9,228 nt of DNA, from positions 1-9,228 of the forward strand of contig SKTG01000121.1 of NCBI GenBank assembly GCA_007118045.1. The letters are read 5' to 3'. Positions within the stretch are counted from its first letter, which is position 1. The number at the start of each line of letters is the position of its first letter. Positions 1 to 4,472 of the stretch are shown here, piece after piece. The translations under genes and the position numbers were made by a program. This DNA comes from Nitriliruptoraceae bacterium. Its GTDB lineage: Bacteria; Actinomycetota; Nitriliruptoria; Nitriliruptorales; Nitriliruptoraceae. The notes under the pieces were generated by a model that ran no database searches, was not told the origin of the DNA, and saw only the letters and a program-made list of their open reading frames with translations.

Positions 1-152
1 CGCTCCTGGGCCTGCTCGGCTCGCTACAGCCCCTGGGCGGGCTCGCGGACGCCGACCCTGCTGCGATCACCTCGCTCGTGACCGTGCTCGTGCTGGCGGT
101 CTACCTGGCGGCCGCGATCCGGTCCTTCATGAGCGCGCGACGAGCGCGCTAG
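1..152 (+). CDS. C-terminal end of a membrane protein (5' end outside window)
   Basis: An open frame enters from the left edge (first full codon at 3) and ends at TAG 150-152, giving 49 residues. The fragment begins with a Leu/Gly-rich stretch (LLGLLGSLQPLGGL) that looks like the end of a membrane helix. A short acidic loop (ADADPAA) follows, then a clear helix of about 20 residues (ITSLVTVLVLAVYLAAAI), and it finishes with a basic tail (RSFMSARRAR). By the positive-inside rule the C-terminus is probably cytoplasmic. Third codon positions are almost all G or C, which supports real coding. Too little is present to name a family. Confidence 0.65.
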   Translation, partial: LLGLLGSLQPLGGLADADPAAITSLVTVLVLAVYLAAAIRSFMSARRAR

Positions 153-270
153 CGCCGTTCTTGGGCGGTGCGACGTGACACGTGGAGGCGGGAGGTGGGA
201 CAACCGTCTGAACGTCGCTGCCCGCTTCAGTGTGGCCACTTACCGTGATGGTCCGCTGAGAAGGGCAACG

Positions 271-432
271 ATGCACGACGAGCACCGGATCGAAGATCTG
301 GCCGAGGCCGTGACCGCCCTCGCTGGCGCTGTTGAGAAGCTTGCGAGCAGCATGTGTGACTTCGACGCAACCAACGAGGCGCAGATCGCACGGGAAAGGG
401 CCGCGAAGGTTGCGCCGGGAGCGACCGGGTGA
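271..432 (+). CDS. Small acidic coiled-coil hypothetical protein (53 aa)
   Basis: The frame opens upstream at 175, but ATG 271 is the better start: AGAAGG lies 6 nt before it, and the residues encoded before it are low-complexity and Arg-rich. The product begins MHDEHRIEDLAEAVTALAGA. Hydrophobic residues recur in a heptad-like pattern (I, L, V, L, V, L), typical of a short amphipathic helix or coiled coil. There is one Cys and no membrane segment or signal peptide. Third-position GC is visibly lower than in the main genes, which could mean foreign origin or weaker selection. It lies beside a decayed transposase fragment, so it may be mobile-element cargo. I recognise no family; a chance ORF remains possible. 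Confidence 0.45.
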   Translation: MHDEHRIEDLAEAVTALAGAVEKLASSMCDFDATNEAQIARERAAKVAPGATG

Positions 433-564
433 CTGGACCGCTGAGAGCGCGGAGGCATCCCGGCCGCCAGGGTCCAAGACGGCCCAATACCCCGTCCCAG
501 CAGGTCCCGCACGGGGGTGGGGGTTGGGCAGCGCAGCTACGAGGGGCGTGGGTTGAGGTTGCCG

Positions 565-717
565 GGGGACGGCCCAGGGTCCCGGCAGCCAGGGTGACTC
601 CGAGCCCGCGGGCGGAGAGCACGATCCCGGCCGGGTCGGCCTCGTCGTAGAGCGCGGCGATGCGTCCTCGAGCGTGCTGATCTCCTCGGTGAGCTAGCAG
701 CGGGCCAGCCGCGCTTC
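565..717 (-). pseudogene. Decayed fragment of an IS110-family transposase
   Basis: On the minus strand two adjacent frames together give a recognisable stretch. First comes EARLARC-stop-LTEEISTLED; then, after a frame change near 658-669, RIAALYDEADPAGIVLSARG followed by LGVTLAAGTLGR. The pattern 'LTEEI..L..RIAALY.EADP.GIV.SA.G.G..LAA.ILGR' is what I know from the linker and start of the C-terminal Transposase_20 domain of IS110/IS116/IS902 transposases. An in-frame TAG (694-696), the frameshift and the absence of the catalytic DEDD N-terminus and the conserved downstream region show it is dead. Only about 50 codons survive and I see no terminal repeats, which IS110 elements usually lack anyway. 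The family call is by eye. Confidence 0.55.
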
Positions 718-767
718 TCCGGGCGATCACGGCCGGCCGGGTGAGAGTGTGCGGGTGCCGCGCCGTG

Positions 768-786
768 GTGTCCCAAGTGTGTCCCA
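768..786. repeat. Tandem GTGTCCCA direct repeat near the tRNA
   Basis: GTGTCCCA occurs twice (768-775 and 779-786) separated by AGT. It lies between the transposase remnant and the 3' end of the tRNA-Val gene. Paired short repeats next to a tRNA 3' end could be leftover recombinase arm sites, but nothing here proves it. Confidence 0.35.
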
Positions 787-803
787 CGCAGCCAGGGCAC
801 GGG

Positions 804-840
804 AAAGGGCCGGCTCCCCGATCGGAGGAGAACCGGCCCT
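804..840 (-). terminator. Hairpin terminator downstream of tRNA-Val
   Basis: AGGGCCGG (806-813) pairs perfectly with CCGGCCCT (833-840), with a possible inner CTCC/GGAG pairing in the loop. Read on the minus strand the hairpin starts 16 nt after the encoded CCA of the tRNA and is followed by a short TTTCCC run. The weak T tract is common for terminators in very GC-rich genomes. Confidence 0.55.
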
Positions 841-856
841 GACCTGCGGTTCTTGC

Positions 857-931
857 TGGTGGGCACGAGAGGTATCGAACCTCTGACCTCTGCCGTGTGA
901 AGGCAGCGCTCTCCCACTGAGCTACGTGCCC
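857..931 (-). tRNA. tRNA-Val (anticodon CAC)
   Basis: The minus strand folds into a complete cloverleaf. The acceptor stem is GGGCACG (925-931) with CGTGCCC (861-867), 7 of 7 pairs. The D stem is GCTC/GAGC, the anticodon stem CTGCC/GGCAG with loop TTCACAC (anticodon CAC), and the T stem AGAGG/CCTCT with loop TTCGATA. The discriminator is A (860) and CCA is encoded (857-859). CAC reads GUG, a preferred valine codon in this GC-rich genome. All stems are perfect, so the gene looks functional even though mobile-element debris lies on its 3' side. Confidence 0.96.
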
Positions 932-943
932 GTGAGCGAGCGC

Positions 944-973
944 ACGGTACCCCGGGGTCCCCACGCCGGCCAA
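944..973 (-). promoter_or_regulatory. Probable promoter of tRNA-Val
   Basis: On the minus strand TTGGCC (968-973) and TACCGT (944-949) are separated by 18 nt and resemble -35 and -10 elements of the housekeeping sigma factor. The predicted start would give a leader of roughly 5-8 nt before the tRNA. Spacing and position fit, but the base match is only moderate. Confidence 0.4.
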
Positions 974-1088
974 CCAGGGACCGACCACCGCGGAGCCACC
1001 CTCGCGCGGAGCGCGTGACCGGACACGCGAGCCGCGAGCGCGTCGCGCCGATCACCTCGATCGCGTCCGTCCAGCGAGCGCCGCGGGT

Positions 1089-1129
1089 CCACCTGTGGTT
1101 CCCTTCCTCGCACCAGAGGAAGGAGGTGG
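1089..1129 (+). promoter_or_regulatory. Stem-loop that buries a strong Shine-Dalgarno
   Basis: CCTTCCTC (1102-1109) and GAGGAAGG (1116-1123) form a perfect 8-bp stem with loop GCACCA. CCACCT (1089-1094) then pairs with AGGTGG (1124-1129), extending the helix by 6 bp across a 7-nt bulge on the 5' side. The 3' arm contains AAGGAGGTG (1120-1128), an almost ideal ribosome binding site, which would be fully paired in the folded form. A short ORF with a TTG start begins 5 nt after the stem. This layout fits translational control of a leader ORF; no ligand class is recognisable. Confidence 0.4.
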
Positions 1130-1133
1130 TCCG

Positions 1134-1181
1134 TTGAGTCATAGTCATCCGAACGGGACCCTGGAGGTACTCGGCCGCTGA
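1134..1181 (+). CDS. Candidate 15-residue leader peptide (TTG start)
   Basis: TTG at 1134 follows AGGAGG (1121-1126) with a 7-nt spacer, the best ribosome binding site in this region. The frame reads MSHSHPNGTLEVLGR and stops at TGA 1179-1181. The site is sequestered in the stem-loop just upstream, and a perfect 12-bp hairpin lies 170 nt downstream before the phosphate transporter. It could be a regulatory leader peptide of that operon. It could also be the surviving 5' end of a broken gene, but I found no recognisable continuation in the frames just downstream. The peptide may be translated without function, or not at all. Confidence 0.3.
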   Translation: MSHSHPNGTLEVLGR

Positions 1182-1310
1182 GGCCGGACGCTGGACCGCT
1201 CCAGCGAAAACCCGCCGGGTACCGCCTGCGGCATCGGTCGGGAAGTCGTCCCGCCTGACGCCACGGTGACCTCGTCGCGTTCGTGCCCGAGCGCGCGAAC
1301 GGTCGGACGT

Positions 1311-1324
1311 CGTCACCGGTGACG
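1311..1324. repeat. Perfect 14-bp palindrome CGTCACCGGTGACG
   Basis: The 14 bases equal their own reverse complement and lie upstream of the phosphate transporter gene. A further GGTGAC half-site occurs at 1265-1270. This is a possible dimeric regulator site. It does not look like the direct-repeat PHO boxes bound by PhoP in actinobacteria. Confidence 0.35.
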
Positions 1325-1349
1325 GTGCCAGAGGTTCCATCCAGTGAGG

Positions 1350-1379
1350 CTCGGGGCGCGGCGCCAGCCGCGCCCCGAG
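1350..1379 (+). terminator. Perfect 12-bp GC-rich hairpin in the transporter leader
   Basis: CTCGGGGCGCGG (1350-1361) pairs perfectly with CCGCGCCCCGAG (1368-1379) around loop CGCCAG. Downstream is TGTCGTTT, a poor T tract. It may act as a terminator or attenuator for transcripts entering from the upstream leader, or as a stabilising 5' structure. It lies at the beginning of the longest open frame that joins the transporter, which argues that this frame extension is not coding. Confidence 0.45.
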
Positions 1380-1589
1380 TGTCGTTTCGCGACCACTCAC
1401 CGTCGACGACCGCGACGTCCCGCCACCCTCCGGCCGTCAACGACCCGGCGCCGGCCGGCGGCGCGCGCGTTTGCAGGCGTCGGAGCCGCGTGCGAGGCTC
1501 CGCCCGCCGTCGCACCCCGGGGAGTCGTCGTAGCCTCGCCTGCCCCCAAACGTCAGGAGCTGGCTCCGCCACTACGTGCGGCGCTGGTC
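1380..1589 (+). other. Unassigned leader preceding the phosphate transporter
   Basis: The transporter frame is open through this stretch back to GTG 1344, but about a quarter to a third of its third codon positions are A or T, far more than in the body of the gene. The implied residues are a low-complexity Arg/Pro/Ala string. I treat it as untranslated leader. I see no other gene and no convincing promoter in it. Confidence 0.4.
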
Positions 1590-2666
1590 GTGCTGCTGTT
1601 GTACATCTTCCTCGTCGGCGTCGGTCTGCTGGAGACCGGTATCGCCGCCCTCGGTGAGGGCTTCCAGGAGGCGCTGCTCCGCGAGGTGTCCAACCCCGTC
1701 TCGGGGCTGTTCGCGGGCGTGCTGGCGACGGTGCTCGTGCAGTCGTCCTCGGTCTCGACCGCCACGATCGTCGGGCTGGTCGGGGCCGGTACCCTGGGCC
1801 TGCCCGCCGCCGTCCCCATGATCATGGGCGCCAACATCGGCACCACGGTCACCAACACGCTGGCGGCACTGGGCAACATCCGTCGATCCGAGGAGTTCCG
1901 GCGCGGGTTCGCGGGCGCCACGATGCACGACGTGTTCAACCTGGTCGCGGTCGCGATCCTGCTCCCACTCGAGCTGGCGACGGGGTTCCTGAGCCGGTCG
2001 GCCAGCTGGCTGACCGGGGTGGTGCGCGGGACCGAGGTCGCCGAGCCGGGCCGCAGCCCGATCCGTCGTGCGGTCGGCTGGCCGATCGACGCGATCACCG
2101 GGCTCGTGGATGCCGACGCCGCGGGCGGCCTGCTGATCGGGATCTTCCTGCTCGCGCTCGGCCTCGGCGCGATCTTCGTGGCGCTCGGTGCCATCACCCG
2201 CAACATGAGACGTCTGGTCGCCGGCAGCATCGAGCATGCGATGAACCGCTTCGTCGGTCGAGGTGGTGGCTCCGCTGGCCTGCTGGTCGGCGTCGCGGTC
2301 ACCGTCGCGGTCCAGTCCTCGACGATCACCACCTCGATCCTGGTCCCACTCGTGGCCGCGGGGATCCTCACGTTGCGCAACGCCTACCCGATCACCCTCG
2401 GCGCGAACGTCGGAACGACGATCACGGCCTTGATCGCCTCGTTGGCGGTCGTCCGGCCAGAGGGCCTGGCCATCGCGCTGGTACACACGTTGTTCAACCT
2501 CAGCGCACTCGTCCTGCTCTACCCGATACCGGGGGTCAGGGATCTCCCCGTCCGAGCGGCCGAGCACCTCGCTGCGGCGGCGACGGAGCACCGCTCGATC
2601 GTGGTCGGGTACGTGGCCGGCCTCTTCTTCGTGCTCCCCCTACTCGGCATCTTCCTGCTGGAATAG
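1590..2666 (+). CDS. Na+/phosphate cotransporter (NptA/SLC34-type)
   Basis: This integral membrane protein should import inorganic phosphate using the sodium gradient. The family's inverted duplication is plain: QSSS (residues 51-54) with GANIGTT (80-86) in the first half, and QSST (242-245) with GANVGTT (271-277) in the second, each pair 29 residues apart. HDVFNL and HTLFNL follow at matching places. About eight hydrophobic segments are visible, beginning with LLLYIFLVGVGLLETG. With this start the length is 358 residues. The start is uncertain: GTG 1590 has no clear ribosome binding site, yet GTG 1344 (AGAGG 9 nt before it) would add 82 Arg/Pro-rich, poorly biased codons that contain a perfect hairpin. 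The phoU-like gene follows after 8 nt, marking an operon. The long structured leader suggests post-transcriptional control. Family assignment is firm. Confidence 0.9.
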   Translation: MLLLYIFLVGVGLLETGIAALGEGFQEALLREVSNPVSGLFAGVLATVLVQSSSVSTATIVGLVGAGTLGLPAAVPMIMGANIGTTVTNTLAALGNIRRSEEFRRGFAGATMHDVFNLVAVAILLPLELATGFLSRSASWLTGVVRGTEVAEPGRSPIRRAVGWPIDAITGLVDADAAGGLLIGIFLLALGLGAIFVALGAITRNMRRLVAGSIEHAMNRFVGRGGGSAGLLVGVAVTVAVQSSTITTSILVPLVAAGILTLRNAYPITLGANVGTTITALIASLAVVRPEGLAIALVHTLFNLSALVLLYPIPGVRDLPVRAAEHLAAAATEHRSIVVGYVAGLFFVLPLLGIFLLE

Positions 2667-2674
2667 GAGAACCG

Positions 2675-3382
2675 ATGGCCTTCAGCTTCCTGCGGCGCGG
2701 CTCCGGCGCAGACGACCGGCTCGACCACATCGAGGAGACCATCCAGGCGATGCTCGCCGACGACGCCCGAGCGTTCGAGCTCGCGATGTCGGCCCTGCTC
2801 GGGGAGGCTCCCGTGCGCGAGGTGCGCAAGGAGGTCAAGCGCACCGACCGGCGGGTCAACGACGGTGAACGCACGATCCGGCGCGAGCTGGTCGTCCACG
2901 CCAGCGTGGCGGGCGCCCTCGACACGCCGGCGCTGCTGCTCTACATGTCGGTGGTCAAGGACATCGAGCGGGTCGGTGACTACGCCAAGAACCTGATCGA
3001 CCTCGCACGTGACGGCGCCGATCTGGGGGCCCACGCCGACTGGTCCCGACGCCGCGACGAGGTGCTCGCGTTCATCTGGTCGACGTCGGAGGTGTTCGCC
3101 GCCCGCGACGTGGAGCGGGCGCGCGCGATGCTCAGCCAGGGCGACGCCCTGCTCGACGTGCTCGACGACGAGGTCTCCGCCCTGGTGCGCGGAGACGACG
3201 CCGGTGACGACCCGATCGCTCGCGCGCTGGCGCTGCGCTACCTCAAACGGGTCGTCGCCCACCTCACCAACGTGCTGTCGTCCGTGGTGATGCCGATCGA
3301 CCGTCTCGACTACTTCGACGAGGACCCGGAGGACCGGGAGGCCGAGCGTGAGGGCGGGCGCCCCCCCGAACGACCGAGCTGA
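2675..3382 (+). CDS. PhoU-like regulator paired with the phosphate cotransporter
   Basis: A 235-residue, mainly helical cytoplasmic protein. The helix SVVKDIERVGDYAKNLIDLA (about 92-111) is a clear PhoU signature carrying the E-R-x-G-D metal-binding residues (E98, D102). The equivalent helix of the second half (about 186-205) reads ALRYLKRVVAHLTNVLSSVV, so the acidic ligands are replaced and only the H..N part remains. PhoU domains restrain phosphate uptake and signalling; stand-alone versions next to Na+/Pi cotransporters probably act on that transporter. ATG 2675 is preceded by GGAG (2666-2669), which overlaps the upstream stop codon, so translation is probably coupled. The C-terminal 20 residues are charged and probably disordered. 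The domain call is firm; the role is inferred from context. Confidence 0.88.
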   Translation: MAFSFLRRGSGADDRLDHIEETIQAMLADDARAFELAMSALLGEAPVREVRKEVKRTDRRVNDGERTIRRELVVHASVAGALDTPALLLYMSVVKDIERVGDYAKNLIDLARDGADLGAHADWSRRRDEVLAFIWSTSEVFAARDVERARAMLSQGDALLDVLDDEVSALVRGDDAGDDPIARALALRYLKRVVAHLTNVLSSVVMPIDRLDYFDEDPEDREAEREGGRPPERPS

Positions 3383-3403
3383 CCCGGGCGGCACCCGTCC
3401 GGG
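3383..3403. terminator. Hairpin between convergent phoU-like and anti-sigma genes
   Basis: CCCGGGCGG (3383-3391) and CCGTCCGGG (3395-3403) form a 9-bp stem, including one G-U pair, around loop CAC. It starts directly after the phoU-like stop codon and lies 24 nt from the convergent anti-sigma stop. There is no T tract, but position and stability suit a shared, possibly bidirectional terminator. Confidence 0.5.
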
Positions 3404-3427
3404 CGCAACCACCGGCAAGACCGCGAC

Positions 3428-4150
3428 TCACTCGCCGGCGACCAGCGCCGCCTGGAGGACCCGGTCGTCGGACGGGCCGTCGGCGTCGGTCCGCGTCTCC
3501 CGGGAGAGGACCAGCTCGGTCGCCCCACCGGTCTCGAGCGTGGTCGCGACCCGGCCCTCGTCCAGTCCGCCGGGAGCCGCGAGCTGGCGGCCCTCGGCCT
3601 CGTCCCCTTCGAGCAGCCACGCCACGAGGTACTCGTCGTCTCCCAGAGGGTCCAGCCCGGACAGCGTCAGCGAGACCGACTCGCCGTCGGTGACGGCGAG
3701 GCCGGTGACCCCGGACCGCAGCTCCGGCTCCAACGGGACCCCATCGGCCAGACCCGCCAGCGTCTCGCTCTGGCTCTCGGCGGCGTTGAGGTAAGCCGCC
3801 GTCGAGGTCCGCAGGTGGAGGTTCCAGAAGGCCATGGCCGTGGCGAGGACCACCACCACGACCACCGCGACCGTCACGTGCCGGATCGTGAGCCGGCCGC
3901 CCACGCGCTGCTCGGTCTCGGTCTCCTCGACCGTGCGGCGCGGCAGCTCGGTCCGCACCCGCTCCTGTGAGCGCTCGTCACGTTCGGCGTCGGCCAGGTC
4001 GGCCGCGATCCCACGCAGCTCCGCGACACGGGAACGGCAGTCACGACAGCCGAGCAGGTGCGAGCGGAAGTTCGCGGCATCGGCGGCCGAGAGACCGCCG
4101 AGGACGTGCCCGACCGCCAGCTGCTCGAACCGCTCGTGCTCACCCGTCAT
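3428..4150 (-). CDS. Membrane-anchored zinc anti-sigma factor, RskA-like
   Basis: This 240-residue protein should bind and hold an ECF sigma factor at the inner face of the membrane. The N-terminal anti-sigma domain (about 1-55) carries the zinc-binding ZAS motif H31-x3-C35-x2-C38 (HLLGCRDC). A charged linker leads to one membrane helix (about 91-109, with VAVVVVVVLATAMAFW). The outer domain (about 118-240) resembles the RskA sensor domain, with a beta-rich pattern including DEYLVAWLLEGDE. Release in this family comes from regulated proteolysis. No sigma factor gene lies next to it: the 3' neighbour is the convergent phoU-like gene and the 5' neighbour is a divergent VanW gene. ATG 4150 has GGTGAG 8 nt before it, which exists only because of a 20-bp tandem duplication. 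The family is secure; the partner is unknown. Confidence 0.87.
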   Translation of the reverse strand: MTGEHERFEQLAVGHVLGGLSAADAANFRSHLLGCRDCRSRVAELRGIAADLADAERDERSQERVRTELPRRTVEETETEQRVGGRLTIRHVTVAVVVVVVLATAMAFWNLHLRTSTAAYLNAAESQSETLAGLADGVPLEPELRSGVTGLAVTDGESVSLTLSGLDPLGDDEYLVAWLLEGDEAEGRQLAAPGGLDEGRVATTLETGGATELVLSRETRTDADGPSDDRVLQAALVAGE

Positions 4151-4175
4151 GGCGCGTGCTCACCCGTCATCGCGC
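4136..4175 (-). repeat. 20-bp tandem duplication across the anti-sigma start codon
   Basis: GTGCTCACCCGTCATGGCGC (4136-4155) is followed directly by the same 20 bases with one change, G to C at the sixteenth position (4156-4175). On the minus strand this duplicates the start codon and the first codons (MTGEH). It supplies both an extra ATG and the GGTGAG element in front of the real start. Confidence 0.9.
4147..4170 (-). CDS. Upstream mini-ORF MTGEHAP coupled to the anti-sigma start
   Basis: The upstream copy of the duplicated start (ATG 4168-4170) is in a different frame from the gene and reads MTGEHAP. It stops at TGA 4147-4149, which overlaps the real ATG (4148-4150) as ATGA. This is the classical layout for termination-reinitiation. 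The mini-ORF has no evident Shine-Dalgarno of its own, so it may matter only if the transcript is leaderless or starts just upstream. Confidence 0.35.
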   Translation of the reverse strand: MTGEHAP

Positions 4176-4333
4176 GGCAGAGCCTACGTCGTCGCGACGT
4201 GGTCCGGCGACCGACCCGTCCACCTCGAGGTGACCTGCGCGGGGGCCGCCCCATCGCCCTGGAAAGCGCCCGAGCGGAGCGGGGTCGGCGCTGGGTCGGC
4301 TCGACATCGGGTGCTGCCGGCGAGTGCGTTCGC

Positions 4334-4361
4334 GTCGCTCCCGCCTGGTCGCTCACGCCTG
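4334..4361. repeat. 14-bp tandem direct repeat in the divergent spacer
   Basis: GTCGCTCCCGCCTG (4334-4347) is followed at once by GTCGCTCACGCCTG (4348-4361), with a single mismatch. It lies 112 nt upstream of the VanW start and about 180 nt upstream of the anti-sigma start, where a regulator could serve both. Tandem half-sites of this length can bind a response regulator, but none is identified. The rest of the spacer (4176-4333) holds nothing else I can support apart from one GGGTGCT copy at 4309-4315. Confidence 0.45.
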
Positions 4362-4364
4362 ACC

Positions 4365-4389
4365 GAGCACCCAGGCCGATCGGGTGCTC
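4365..4389. promoter_or_regulatory. Inverted repeat GAGCACCC-9-GGGTGCTC upstream of the VanW gene
   Basis: GAGCACCC (4365-4372) and GGGTGCTC (4382-4389) are perfect inverted copies separated by 9 nt. The same core (ATCGGGTGCT) also occurs at 4306-4315 and 4379-4388. A weak -10-like TGATAA/TAACCT lies at 4400-4408, so the repeat would sit where an operator would overlap a -35 region. It is a candidate operator or hairpin; the promoter itself is not convincing. Confidence 0.4.
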
Positions 4390-4472
4390 CACGGGCCGCT
4401 GATAACCTGCCGGGTCCTGCTCGCACGTCCGCCGACGTCCCCGATCACGCCGGCCACGGGGGATGCCACACC

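Noticed and set aside
932..1148. Minus-strand ORF beginning MTMTQRTTSFLWC over the region upstream of the tRNA
   Set aside because: There is no ribosome binding site, the frame runs into the tRNA gene, and no family is recognisable. Part of its good codon bias reflects overall GC content.
1134..1181. Start of a larger gene broken by frameshift
   Set aside because: I read the frames just after the TGA and found no recognisable continuation, so I kept it only as a candidate leader peptide.
4261..4286. ECF-type promoter (GGAAA...GGTC) for the VanW gene
   Set aside because: The spacing is near that of GGAAC-N16-CGTC promoters, but both elements deviate from consensus and such matches arise easily in this composition.
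3834..4472. N-terminal extension of the VanW frame (open back to 3834)
   Set aside because: It runs antisense through the well-supported anti-sigma gene and gives low-complexity Arg/Ser/Thr sequence. GTG 4473 has a good ribosome binding site and is followed at once by a membrane helix.
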